DNA from: Lamellibrachia columna
Lineage: Eukaryota > Annelida > Polychaeta > Sabellida > Siboglinidae
DNA: 64,000 bases
Reading direction: 5' to 3'
Assembly (NCBI GenBank): GCA_963662155.1
Contig: OY759274.1
Location: forward strand, 18,185,416 to 18,249,415
This document shows, one piece after another, positions 25,701-38,419 of this stretch (position 1 is its first letter; each line of letters opens with the position of its first letter). Below the pieces are notes generated by a model that saw nothing but the letters and a program-made list of their open reading frames with translations, made no database searches and was not told the DNA's origin. The position numbers and the translations under genes are program-made.

Positions 25701-28700
25701 TGAAAAAATTTTCAAAATTAGGGGGTATGGCACCAGTTTGTGAGGGAGCAGGTAGCTATTTTGCACTAGAACAGTCATTGGTGATATTTGTTATGTGGCC
25801 CAATGCATTGGTGATATTGTGTAGCAAATTTGGACAGAATAATCGTATTTTGGTTGTGTCACAGCCACTGGAAGCATTGCGTATATCAACATTTTCAAAT
25901 GTGGCCGCAATGGGTATCTGGTCATGTGATACCCCTTTATGATGGCGTATCCAAATCAAACAGTACGCCATGTACCCGATCAAGTAGAAGCATGAAAGCA
26001 ATCACATAAACAATAAAATTTAGCAAGTCTGACACAATGGAAATCACCCAAAATCCTGTTAAATGTGACAAATTGTCACTTTTCTGACAAAGTTGCGCCA
26101 TATTTGGTTAAAAATCAAGCAATTATATAAATATTAATTTGAAAATAAGTAGGTGGTATATTTAAAGAGACAGTAAGTAGGTTTCATTGGTTCGCAATGC
26201 TCTAGAAATCTGGTGTATATGGTTAATGATTTATCAGGTGTCAAAATTAACCTATATTTAAATTATGTGACTGGTTTTCAGCTAATATTATGGGCAGGGC
26301 ATTGTTTTGATTTGGCTGTGAAACAAATAATAATGACGTGACAAGCAGGAGTGTTCCATAATGGGTTTACATATACATTGTGCCGCAACTTGATATAAAA
26401 TTGGACATTTTCTCCAAAAAAAGCTTCCCTATTTGGGATCATGGCCCAGTTAGACTTCCTGGTGTGTTACAGATGAATGTAGGGCACAGTAATTTTAGGT
26501 ATGTGTCATTTAAAAAAAATCATATCATCTGACATAACTGCATTTGAGCAGGCACATTGGCAGATTTGCTGGTAGAACATGTTGGCAGTGTAACTGTGGA
26601 TTTTTAGATGATTTCAATAGGCGGAAGGATTTTTGGCAATTTTTTTCACCACAAGAAGAAAAGAAAAACCCGTGTTTTATTTTTATATTACCCGTCGTGG
26701 TAAGATATTTGTCCGTCTTCAAGACGGGCAGACAGGTCCCTGGCTAAGGGCCTACTTGCCACTGAGAATGTCTCAAAAAGGATGATTTTTGTGCAAGCTA
26801 TTCATAATCTGTCCAGGCCACTGGTTTCGCACACATTTGGTTTCCAGTTTGTGTACATTTTAACAGATTTAGTGCTATAACAGTTTCTGCAATGTTACGC
26901 AAAATTACAAATTGGCCATTAGTTTGATATGCTGACAGTTTAATGCAGGGTTGGGTTTTTATAGTAAAATTGGTAAATATGTGTTTTTGCTGGGTTTTTT
27001 TTCAGTAAACAATTACTAAACATTTCTGGAAACTTAACTAATATAAAAATATGTTGGTAAAAGTGACAAAACCCATTTAGGATAATTGATGATATTTAAG
27101 AATAAAAAACTAATGAATGATCACATTATTCAACACTTCATTTTGTCAACACACTGGTCAGATTTAGTTAGGCAGGATTGGACTTTTACTGTGCCCAGTT
27201 TTTGTGGGCCAGCGGTCAGTAAAACGTCTTTAAAAAATGTTTTTTACCATTTTTTGGCAGGATGGTTTTACATGGTGGCAAAAACCTACCAACCCTGGTT
27301 TATTTGTGAAACTGACATGTTCTACTGGGTGTGTCATAGTTAATAGTTTCTTTGTCTTGCAGATCCAGACAATGACAAGGTCGTATTCTCCACAGACGAC
27401 GAACTAGTGGAGGCATTGGGCTATGTCAGTGACGGGGTGTTTAGAGTGCACGTCATAGGTAGGTATAGAAACCAGCTCAGTCACTCAGTCTGTTAACAGG
27501 GGCTTTTTGGAGGTTCAGCTTGTGTGAGAAACTGCATTAATATTGTGTCAAGATCATAGATGAATAATTTTCATGGCAGAACTAAGAGTTGTTGAAAAGA
27601 AGAAGGTGATTAGTGCAGCTGTTAAAAACAAAATTTTAAAAACAAGCGATTTTGCAACAGTTTGTGTCACACGATAACATGCAACTAAATTATTTGTCCC
27701 TTGACACAAGCGACATGTCACTAGATACTGCGACCTAGATCTTCACTTGTGGCACCACTCCCGATTTGAGGTCTCTGCTTGCACCTGCTATTGGTTGCTG
27801 ATCGTCACTGCTCAATCAGGATCAACTTTTTGCGAGACCGGAACCAATGCTGTCCAAATTCTGCCTGACACAATCATTAAAATAATTGACTTCGCTAATC
27901 GGTCTCACAATGCTGACTGTCATCCAAGTGTTGATGACTTGACACTGTAAGCCGATTACACAGGCTGCTTAAACTGAGTCAGGCAATTTCAAAATCAGTA
28001 ACAATGACAAAGTTGTCAAATAAATGGAAGAATATGCCACGGAGCTATGGAGGGAAACACGCTTAAAAAGATAAGTCTTGATTCCGCTAACATTTTATTA
28101 CAATTCCTACTAACGGGAGTGAATGTCAAAGAGTTGGCATGGCAACTGAGAAAGCCCTAGTTCCAGCGTTTGTTTCAACTCTGGGAACAAAAAGTAGACC
28201 ATATGCACTGCTGAGCTGGGTTTCCAAAAGATTTCACATTTTTAGGGGGTTTCGACCAGCGTTACAAGTGGGTGGGAGGAGCGTCAAACTTTGAGAAAGA
28301 TGTGTTTTTAGAATGGCCCATTATATTATTTTTTTACCTGTTGCAGTGGACTCGAGCAACTCATATGGGGCGGACGTTGTCCATCCCAACGTCCAGTGTG
28401 ACGGCTGTGAGAATCCAGTGCGTGGTGACCGCTTCAAGTGTGCCATTTGTCCCGACTATGACCTCTGCCACCAATGTCACTGTCGCGGTGTCCATGGCGA
28501 CCATGACATGCTGTGTATCCGCACTCCTGGCCGCTTGTCTGTGAGTGCAATTCCTGTCTTTTTATTTTAATTTATTGCTGATGAGACTCCCTCCTTAATC
28601 GCGAATCAGGTTCATTGACGGTCAGACTTGTAGTGTGTGAATAGTCTGTATGCGTATTGTATATTTATGCATAGTTTGTTTAATAAAAAGTGAGCATTTT

Positions 28701-31700
28701 ATTAAAATAAAAAAAAATTCTCTTTGATCGTTAGATCTGGTAACTAGCGATAGTGTGAACAGCTGCATGCTATAGTTTGTAGAGACGCACCACTTTTGCA
28801 AGTTTTTTCAATGAATTTTGACTTGATCAGGTCAAACATAATTTTACAGTTTGACCAATTATTTCACCATTACTAAATAACAGGTTTATACAAATGAACA
28901 GAATGGAGGGAGACGTCTTCCAGGAGGACAGCGAGGGGTGAATATAGCTTATGTGTTTAAGTCAAGTCAATACAAATGATCTAACATGTCCTAATGGGTA
29001 CTAGGTAGGTTTGAATGTTTGCGAAATGATTCTAAAATGTGGCAAGCAAGTAGAATTGAAACAGTGAGACTTTTAAATATAAATTCCTGGAGAAGCTGTT
29101 CTGAGTGAGTGTATCCATGCCTGCATCTGTCTGCAGAACTACCCGTGTCTGCCCTCCCAGCAACACAAGATGGATAAACAGTCCTTCCAGCCTCCTCCCT
29201 TTCCCTGCTTCCGAGGGGGTCCCGGGCCCGGGGGTGGTCCAGGGAAGTGGGGTGGGGGTAACATGCCGCCCCACGTCCGCCGGTGGATACGTCGATGTCG
29301 AATGCAGCAGAGGGATCAGGGCTGGGATCAGGGTTGGGAGACGGGAGACAGGGAAGATGATGCAAGGAAGGTGGCGCCCCCTAGCGATGGGGATGTGGGG
29401 AAGAGCAGAAAGGATGAACTGTGCAACAAGAACCCGGCTGGAGATCCCTCAGGTAAATTAATCTGTTTTAAGAATCTATTTTATTTTTAATACAGTTATT
29501 ATTATTTTTTGTGCTTTAATCATACATTAAATTTTTTTTTTTTTCAATCGTATTTAATATTTTTTTCAAAATTGTATTTATTTCTTATATTTTAATTGTA
29601 GTTAATTTTTTATTTTAACTTTTACAAAATGTTATTATGAAAGTTAAGGAGTGTAAAATTACATATTCAGAAATTCTTGTAAACTACTTGACTATGTTAT
29701 TCCACTTTTAGATTCATTTATTTGGATGATCAGGGGCTAAGTGGGAATACTTTGAGTTACTTTTGTGTGGAAATATGTGGGAGTTAAGTAAGATTGAACA
29801 TTATTGTGGATTAATGCTGACCACAGATTGATGTAATCTAAAAATCTTCTTTTGTGCATTTTCCTTCTTTAAATCACCTTTGTGTTCATCTTAGGCTCGA
29901 CACGGACTGTAGTATTCACTTATTTTTTCAATGTTTTAAATGGCTTAATATATATTCCTTTATGTAACATTCATGTATAAATGCTTTAGTGTTGTAAGTA
30001 AACTCTGAATGACAAAAGATTTATGATGCAGACAAATTCTGTATTATCATTATTCAGTAATGAAAGGTGATTTGCATAAAGATGTTGTTTTCCTATAGGA
30101 GGGGACACCCCTGGAGACATGGATGTTGCTGGACAGCAACGCCCCTCGGGTGGAAGAGGGGGCCGTTGGGGTGGTTGGGGAGGCTGGGGTTGGGGCAACA
30201 ACCCATGGGGGTTTGGCGGGGGCTGTGGTGGGTATGGACCCCCGTGGGGGTTCAGCGGGGGTCCGTGGGGGGGACCAGGAGGGTGCCACCAACGGTCGGG
30301 CATGCACGATCACAAGAAACACGACAGTGATGATGCAGCGCCATCGACGAAGCCACCACTGGTTGACACCGATATGGAGGAGGAAGAGGTGACTGAGGAG
30401 TGTCCGTGTGACCCGTGTGACGATAAGGGATTCAAGCAGACCTGTTGTAAGGAAATCATGGACGAGGTGTGTCGCATTGAGGGCGAGACTGCCGCCTGCA
30501 AGAGGGAGGTAAAGGTAAGCTATATTAGTGGCATGGTACATAATTAATTGTATAAAACACCATCATCTGGGAAGTGTTTGTGTATTGTAATATTGTTGTT
30601 ACCGCCTGTGCAGGAGTTATTGCTCAGGTGGTAATGTGTGTTTCTTGACTGTTAGATTTGAGTGCATTGGATTTCATTTTATTTAGAAGCACTGGAACAT
30701 TTAGCAGATTGTTAGTGCTGATCCATTTGCTAGAAAGATACATCTATGCTCTTCCTCCTTGTTCCCTGCTGTACAGGGGTGAGAGTCAGGTAAAGTATTG
30801 TCAAGCCACTCTTTCTGTTCTTTCTTTCCATAGTTTTCTATCAGCCATCCCCCTTCTCCATCTTTCATCCTCCCTGGTCTTCTCATGTTCCTCCTCGTGC
30901 AGTCCTCCCATCTCAGCTGTGGCCTTCCCCATTTCCTGCATCCTTAATGTTTTCCACCTCTGCTCTCTTTGCTAGTTTGTTTGCATCCATTCTGGCCTGC
31001 TAGTTGGGTAAAATTGTTTTATTTCTCTTACTGTGAGTTATATTAAAGGTGACTGCAATGTAACACACTCAAAAACTATATTTGGTGTTTCTGTCAGAAT
31101 GGTTGGACTGTGCTGCAGAGAGAGGGCGCCACCCCAAGTAGCAGCGAGAATGACGAAGTTGCCCCGATGGTAATTGAGGGCGATGGACCTCGAGCAGGGA
31201 AAGATGGCGGCCGTTCCGATGGAGACCAGCACTACTGTGAGCGAAGTTAGTTCCCTTCCACTAGATGGCACATTTTAGCAGGATCTTGTTTTAAAGAAAC
31301 CTGTTCAGATACTTTCGTAGAAAATTATGGAAAATAAAATATCTTGGTATGACAACTGTCTCTATGACATTAAAATTCTTGTTGAGATTAGTTGCAATGC
31401 AGAAAAACAATTAATCACCAAAAAATGTGAATCTTAACATTATTGTGTTGCAGCAGCATCTGACATTCTTTTGCTGCTTATTGGCTGTTGTAATGCACAT
31501 GATTTATGGGACATTTAACATTTGGAAAATATATAGAAAGCAAGTTCCTTGAGGAGCCTTGTGTGAACGTTTTGTTAGATCATTTTATGCAGCTCTAGTG
31601 ATTTATTAAAACAAACCAAGAGGTAAAAATTTGATTAAGTTATGCTATGACAAAGTTTCATCGGATATGTCTGCTCTTTTTGGAAGTGACAATTTTATGC

Positions 31701-32449
31701 AATATATTGCTTGCATTTAAAATATAACCTGTGATCTAAAACAGTAATAATCACTAATCATTCAGAGGTGACTAGAACTAGAAATAAACGTACTAAACAC
31801 AAACCAACATATTGCTGATTACATCAGTTGGATGATACACATGTAGTACTAAATACAAACCAACATATTGCTGATTGTATCAGTTGGATGGTACACATGT
31901 AGTACTAAACACAAACCAACATATTGCTGATTACATCAGTTGGTTGGTACACATGTAGTACTAAACACAAACCAACATATTGCTGATTGTATCAGTTGGA
32001 TGGTACACATGTAGTAGTAAACACAAACCAACATATTGCTGATTGTATCAGTTGGATGGTACACATGTTTCTGTCTTAGTTTGAAGGCAGGAATTGTACA
32101 AAGTAAACCATGTAACTAAAATGTTTTGCCAAATATTTTTTATTTAAACACTAGATATGTCAATGTATTTTCAAAACATTGTGTGTTATTTTAACTATTA
32201 TTACCATAAAAGCCCACATTATTGGTTTAATAAAAGGGTTTAATGAAAATTTGGGTGTCATTCTGTCTTGTCGTGAGGAGTAATAATGGACACTGCGCTG
32301 TCATTTCAGAAATGCGCTTGGAGAAATCGTTGGAACAAATGAAGTCTATGGGATTCACAGACGAAGGTGGCTGGTTGTCACGCCTCCTGGAGGCCAAAGA
32401 CGGAAACATAGCCCGCGTGCTCGAAGTCATTCAGCCGAGCAGGAAGTAG
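19790..32449 (+). CDS. SQSTM1: Sequestosome-1 / p62 selective autophagy receptor, 7 exons
   Basis: Scaffold that, in known animals, gathers ubiquitinated cargo by UBA binding and PB1 polymerisation and hands it to Atg8 proteins. Exons: 19790-19970, 27363-27458, 28347-28540, 29137-29452, 30099-30514, 31098-31245, 32310-32449, giving 1491 nt and 496 aa (human 440). PB1: SLTVKAYL start, basic K6 and R24/R25, acidic OPCA loop at D61-E74. ZZ finger about 104-147 with CDGC, CAIC, CHQC and a HGDHD end. A Gly/Trp-rich linker (about 280-330) precedes an acidic, cysteine-bearing stretch. WTVL at 404-407 fits the LIR core W-x-x-L but is preceded by basic rather than acidic residues. UBA about 452-492 with [14 protein letters not shown]. 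No vertebrate-type KEAP1 motif (DPSTGE) is seen. The start has A at -3. Intron 1 is 7.4 kb. Exon 5 has a second in-frame donor six bases upstream. Confidence 0.95.
24284..24499. repeat. Direct repeat, copy 1, in p62 intron 1
   Basis: About 216 bases from GGGATCATGGCCC to TTCACCACAA, nearly identical and in the same orientation to 26435-26654. The family is unknown. Confidence 0.85.
26435..26654. repeat. Direct repeat, copy 2, in p62 intron 1
   Basis: Second copy of the 24284-24499 block, differing by a 4-base insertion and a few substitutions. The 1.9 kb between the copies has no coding frame. The pair could be terminal repeats of a small non-autonomous element or a segmental duplication. 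Confidence 0.85.
31790..32070. repeat. 56-bp tandem repeat, about 5 copies, in p62 intron 6
   Basis: The unit contains ACAAACCAACATATTGCTGA and GGTACACATGTAGTACTAAA. The period of 56 was measured from ACACATGTAG at 31837 and 31893. Confidence 0.9.
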
Positions 32450-32568
32450 AAAACTACTCAAGCGAATACTGCTTACAGTGGAGAACTTTTAATGAGAAGC
32501 AACTGCGGAAAACTGCAAATGCACTATCAATGAAATGTCATTGACACATCCATTATATAATGTAATGC

Positions 32569-32574
32569 AATAAA
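32569..32574 (+). terminator. Poly(A) signal of p62
   Basis: AATAAA 120 bases after the p62 stop codon, in a short AT-rich 3' UTR. Confidence 0.65.
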
Positions 32575-32961
32575 AAATATTTAACTATTACATTTGTACG
32601 TACAGTGTAATGACGAAACAATATTTAAAGTTAATATTATGCTTATGTATTTTGGTTCTTGCAAAGTAGTTGCAACACCAGAAGAGAGTGTGGGTTTGGC
32701 GACATGTCAGGTGACATAGGTCAAGTAACATAATCAAAGTATTAGCGCTGTTTAATGTTAATTCCCCATAACTGAGAACAAGAAAGTGACATTGTTCCAA
32801 CTACGAACTTGCAGTGATGCTCAATTGTATAATGACATAGTCATTATACCAAACCACGTATGGTGATTCATGATGATGCAAAACTACCACGGTGATTAGT
32901 CAGTTTGTGATATTAAATACCAAGAGTTTTTGTTTGAGTTTAGTGCTGGTGTATAACATTA

Positions 32962-33970
32962 TAGTTGTTGACTGGTGGTTGCACAGTTGACTGGTGGTTG
33001 CACAGTTGACTGGTGGTTACACAGTTGACTGGTGGTTGCACAGTTGACTGGTGGTTGCACAGTTGACTGGTGGTTGCACAGTTGACTGGTGGTTGCACAG
33101 TTGACTGGTGGTTGCACAGTTGACTGGTGGTTGCACAGTTGACTGGTGGTTGCACAGTTGACTGGTGGTTGCACAGTTGACTGGTAGTTTCACAGTTGAC
33201 TGGTGGTTGCACAGTTGACTGGTGGTTGCACAGTTGACTGGTGGTTTCACAGTTGACTGATGGTTGCACAGTTGACTGGTGGTTGCACAGTTGACGGGTG
33301 GTTGCACAGTTGACTGGTGGTTGCACAGTTGACTGGTAGTTTCACAGTTGACTGGTGGTTGCACAGTTGACTGGTGGTTGCACAGTTGACTGGTGGTTGC
33401 ACAGTTGACTGGTGGTTTCACAGTTGACTGATGGTTGCACAGTTGACTGGTGGTTGCACAGTTGACTGGTGGTTGCACAGTTGACTGGTGGTTGCACAGT
33501 TGACTGGTAGTTTCACAGTTGACTGGTGGTTGCACAGTTGACTGGTGGTTGCACAGTTGACTGGTGGTTGCACAGTTGACTGGTGGTTGCACAGTTGACT
33601 GGTGGTTGCACAGTTGACTGGTGGTTGCACAGTTGACTGGTAGTTTCACAGTTGACTGGTGGTTGCACAGTTGACTGGTGGTTGCACAGTTGACTGGTGG
33701 TTTCACAGTTGACTGATGGTTGCACAGTTGACTGGTGGTTGCACAGTTGACTGGTGGTTGCACAGTTGACTGGTAGTTTCACAGTTGACTGGTGGTTGCA
33801 CAGTTGACTGGTGGTTGCACAGTTCACTGGTGGTTGCACAGTTCACTGGTGGTTGCACAGTTCACTGGTGGTTGCACAGTTCACTGGTGGTTGCATAGTT
33901 CACTGGTGGTTGCACAGTTCAATGGTGGTTGCACAGTTCACTGGTGGTTGCACAGTTCACTGGTGGTTGC
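32962..33970. repeat. 19-bp minisatellite, about 53 copies
   Basis: Units of CACAGTTGACTGGTGGTTG starting about 500 bases after the p62 stop. Variant units (GGTAGTTTC and GACTGATGG) recur at multiples of 19, spaced 133, 152, 171 and 285 bases, so there is a partial higher-order pattern. The last eight units or so carry GTTCACT instead of GTTGACT. Long minus-strand frames here are artefacts of a stop-free unit. Confidence 0.95.
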
Positions 33971-33999
33971 TGCAAAAAGAGAACATAATGTTACAATCA

Positions 34000-35030
34000 T
34001 TAGTATTATTGTATAAGTTGTATATGTTGTGTATATATTCAGTCATTGTGTTCACCGGTTATTGCTCATACACAGCGCATTGTACAGGTTAGGGTAACAA
34101 CTAACGTGTCTGATTACTATCGTCGCCTTGGGTTTCCTTCAGGAGGCAACCTTTACCCAACCTAAGCTTGGATGGTTCTGGCGTCGTTATATTTGCCTGA
34201 AAAATATTACATGGAAGCACGAGCATTAACATTCCAGAAAAAAAGTTCAGAACTTTTATTTAGAATCACACGATCATTTGGAACTAAAATGAATTATCGC
34301 TAAGGAATTATTTCTTTTTTATAATAATGTAGATGCCCCGCGTATCGAAGAACAAACTCTACACAAAAGAGTTAGGACAGAGGGACTATTCTGACGTCAC
34401 AATCATCTCCACGTTAGACAAAGATTTTTGAAACCGTTCCATTTGGGATATTGTACCGTAAAATTGTACCGTAAAATGCATTATAATTATTAATGGCAAG
34501 GTATTTGTATTACTTACAAGGTATTTGTATTACTGAAGCATTATGAAATTGTCTGCTTGTATGTAGAGTCGTGGTGGAAAGATCGGCACAGGTGTTATTG
34601 CCAATATGTCAATAATAATGTTACACGTAAGATGTTAAAGATGGTAAATATCATGGATACATTATATCACATTTGTATTTATGTTTGAAGTGTTAGGCTC
34701 TTTCGCATGTTGTATAGCGATATTTTAATGTAAGTTGTGATTAAAATATGCGTGAAAGCTATTTTTGTTTATGAACCATAATTATAAAGTTTCGACGCTC
34801 TCTTCTTTTCTTTAATTCTCCCTACTGGGCGCGGGCGCCGAAGAGTCGACTCTTACAAAGTTGTAGACTATACTTTCGTTCAATGCGCTCGCCAGGTCTA
34901 TAATATTTTAACATACATCACTGTCAGTTAAGTCTCCGACTCTGACGGTTGTCTGAATCGCTGGTAAAACAATTGAAATATTAATATCGGTTACAGCAAA
35001 GCATTCAATATATACCGCGACCCTCTAACA
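34000..35030. other. Intergenic, no gene seen
   Basis: Mixed AT-rich sequence with no convincing exon, RNA gene or recognised repeat on either strand. Confidence 0.4.
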
Positions 35031-35035
35031 ATCAG

Positions 35036-35315
35036 AGCGTGTTTCACTTTGCCCATGGCAGACCTGTTAACTCAAACACAATTTTAAACTTCTATTAAAG
35101 CATCCAGCAATGCTGCAATTGCTGCACGAAAGGTGTTCTTATACTTCCACCATGGGAATCCCACCGCTGCCTATAGTCAGGTACTCCTTTATACGGCTGA
35201 GTGAACTGTAGCAACGCTGTGTGAACGAAATCGCCCACATTTCCAAACTGCTGCAAGAAGCTTCGAACGTGGCTTCTCTCAATCGAGAGTCTGATATTCT
35301 AACCACACCACCACA
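35036..35315 (-). mobile_element. SINE copy lacking its tail
   Basis: Matches the head and middle of the 17926-18264 SINE: GGCAGACCTGTTAA, GCAATTGCTGCACGAA, GCTGAGTGAACTGTAGCAACG and CAATCGAGAGTCTGA on the plus strand. The tail block is absent. Confidence 0.75.
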
Positions 35316-35934
35316 CCACCACAACACGGACTAACATGAACTCGCTCTTTTTATACCCTTTACATAACACAGCCTACCCAAGTTCACCACGCGCTACCGG
35401 AATTGTTACTGACAATATGCATGCGTGGGTATGTGGTGGTGGGGTGGGCTTATCCGACGTCGGACTGACGTCTGTAAATGGGCACGGACCACAGTCAGAA
35501 TCCAGATAGAGTTCCTAGGAAAAAATTAATTGTGTAGTGTATTTGTGAGAGCAGAAATTGTGTGAATGAGTGAGTGGAATGTTTTTGTGCTCGCTAGCAT
35601 CTGAACTTTGAAATGATGCCATATGTCAATTGGTATACCTGTTACGTAAGGACACAGTGGCCATTAGGCAGGATTTACTCATATTTTGGAAACCGGGGAA
35701 TTTCATGGCAGAAATGCAGAGGGGTCATGCGTTGATGCAATTTGTGCGAAAAGGATGTATGTAATTTTCACGTATTTTACACTGCAGTTGTCTTAGTGGG
35801 TCTGTAATATGCTGTGAAAGTTTAAAAAAACGTAGGATAAATTTTCCATGTAGGCATAACAACGTTATAATGGTCGCCTATGGGAAAACTGTCTGTGGTC
35901 TGTGCCCAAGTCTAGGGTTCACTAGTAATGCAGA

Positions 35935-36068
35935 GGAGAGCAACTAAAATGATTCCAGAACTGAGATACCTTAGTTATGAAGAAAGCCTAAAAGAATGTG
36001 GTTTAACAACCCTAGAGACAAGGAGGTTAAGAAGAGATCATAATATATGTATCTTTCGTAAATCATAA

Positions 36069-36127
<59 letters not shown>

Positions 36128-36255
36128 CTTGGAGATCATATCGTAAGAAGGATATATATATATATATATCCTTCTTATATATATATATATATCCTTCTTA
36201 CCATATAAGAAGGATATATATATATATATATCCTTCTTACGATATGGTCTCCAAG

Positions 36256-36317
<62 letters not shown>

Positions 36318-36490
36318 CTTGGAGACCATATCGTAAGAAGAATATATATATATATGATCTACTCTTAACCTCCTTGTCTCTAGGGTTGTTAAACCACATT
36401 TTTGTAGGCTTTCTTCATAACTAAGGTCTCTCAGTTCTGGATCATTTTAGTTGCTCTCCTCCACATTCGTTCAAGCGTATCTATATCCTT
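35935..36490. repeat. Inverted pair of LINE fragments around nested (TA)n palindromes
   Basis: 35935-36055 (plus) and 36355-36485 (minus) encode the same CR1-like ORF2 C-terminal piece (RRATKMIPELRYLSYEE, then [10 protein letters not shown] in the plus copy). They form inverted arms of about 110 bases. Between them, AGCTTGGAGA..ATATCGTAAGAAGG and its complement alternate with (TA)n runs at 36069-36345, giving a palindrome within a palindrome. Confidence 0.75.
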
Positions 36491-36844
36491 GTTACGATAT
36501 GGTCTCCAAGCTTGCACACATTATTATAAATGAGAGTGACATCTATGAGGTTATCAAACTGAAGTTTTTGGAGACCATATCGTAAGAAGGGTATGAAAAT
36601 ATTGATAGAATGGGTATGAAAATATTGATAGAACTATTTGTTTCTCATTCAAGAAAGATAGTAGAAGTTGAGGACGTTTCGCCTCCATTTAGTGTCATGT
36701 TTGGGGGGGCATTGGGCCATGGCTTATATTTTTTATTTTAACAAGATTTAGGAATTGTCGGTACCTGATTATTAGCCGCTGAGCTCACTAAAATAATTTA
36801 ATGTGGGCGCGCTTTCACACGCTTGGTTGCCTGTCTCTGTGTTA

Positions 36845-36975
36845 TTCGCTAGGTGGGGTAACTGTTTGACTCAGTAAGAATCTAAAAGACAACTGGAAAC
36901 TGTCTGATCCACTAGGTGGGGTAACTGTTTGACTCATTGAATGGACAATTGGAAACCGTCTAATCCCGTTAGGTG
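36845..36975. repeat. Roughly 60-bp repeat, 2-3 copies
   Basis: AGGTGGGGTAACTGTTTGACT and flanking AACTGGAAACTGTCT recur near 36852, 36914 and (partly) 36971. Confidence 0.6.
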
Positions 36976-36999
36976 GGGTAACTCTTTTGGACTTTGGAT

Positions 37000-38400
37000 T
37001 GAGAATGTCATTGGATATTGTCATACGCAATGTGTTGGCAACTTTATTTGCATACAATGACATATTGACAATATAATCAAACATTAACTTCATGATAATA
37101 ACTCTCACGAGATGCAATCAATATATCCCGATTTGCACAGCGAGCTCCTTTTGAGCATGCGCAGCAAAACCCAACTACATACTCCAACAACATACTCCAA
37201 CAGAGGGTTCAATAACATTGCTTTGTTTTAGGGACGTACTTAGTAGTCACGAAATATTTAATCAATATAAACTGGAATCGCCCTGGTCTGTTGCTGGCGA
37301 GTGGTCAGTTGTTATAAGTGGAGATTCTCACAAAGTTCAGAAATGTTTCGGTGGGCAGTGCCTCCTGGCGGCATCTCATCGCAAACATTCTGACCACGCT
37401 GTTTATTCGGGGGTGACATCATGCCAGAAGATCACTCAAGATGGGATTTGACCTTCGCGTCGAAACATTGTGAATTAGCATGTTATATAGAAACTATATT
37501 ATTTATGACAGGAAAATAAATTGTTAACAAATAAAAAATCTGCAATCTCCCCCCCCCCACGTGGTGCCTTGGGGTGGTGGCCTCATCACTTAAGATCTCT
37601 ATTAACACTACCTCTCCATCTTAATTTCGTCCTTCCTCTTCTACCACCCTCCTGCGTCATCTAAGCCCTCTTAATTTGTATTAATACGCAATATAATAAT
37701 ATAACTGCACTGAGCGACTACAATTTATAGTGCCCCACCCACTAAACACTTTGAACACACCCACCCACCCACCCACCCACCCACCCACCCACCCACTAAA
37801 GACTTAAAACACTGTTGTGCCCAACACATCGCATGCGTAACTCCTGAAAGTTATTCTTCAAAACATAGTGAAATAAAGGGTGCAAGTAATGATTTAATTC
37901 CATTCAACGTTATTGCCTCGACATTACACGTTCTACAGTTGCCTGTTTTGATGCATACCCAAGCACACTTGATGCCCTCATTGCCTCGCATCCTGCCTAC
38001 GGGCCTGGCAGGGGGACATTACCCAATGTCCCCCTAGATACACCACTCTATGAAATGTGCACTATTCTGGACTTTAGGAAAGGACGCGTTTGCAAACTGG
38101 AAATGTTCAACATGTAGATCGGAAATATGATTTTAATTTCTGAGCCTAGAGATGAACACTGTGATTTCAATCAGTGATGTCCAGAACGTTCGCCATTCAT
38201 CACATGCGACCAATCGGTCACACACGTAATTAAATTAGAATAACTCTGTTTTTTTGACACTCAATAGTAATATGGATAAGAAAAGGGAGAGACCCCGAGA
38301 GAGATGTTGACCCGAATGACAGTCACTGACCCGAATGACAGTCACTGACCCGAATTACGGCATGTGACAAGAGTGACTAACAGCTGCACACAGTGGACAT
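37000..38400. other. Intergenic, no gene seen
   Basis: No supported gene. It contains a (CCCA)n microsatellite at about 37760-37795 and a poly-C run near 37550. A 77-codon frame at 37218-37451 has no family resemblance. Confidence 0.4.
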
Positions 38401-38419
38401 TGTTTTCAGTACGCACTAA

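Noticed and set aside
31098..31236. p62 exon 6 ending at the GTGAGC donor (31237)
   Set aside because: Joining to exon 7 makes TAA at once. The GTTAGT donor at 31246 restores the conserved UBA and was chosen for the main model; the short form is kept only as a finding.
32940..34092. Long minus-strand frames (up to 248 codons) in the 19-bp array
   Set aside because: Artefacts of a stop-free tandem unit; starts are non-ATG and both strands are open.
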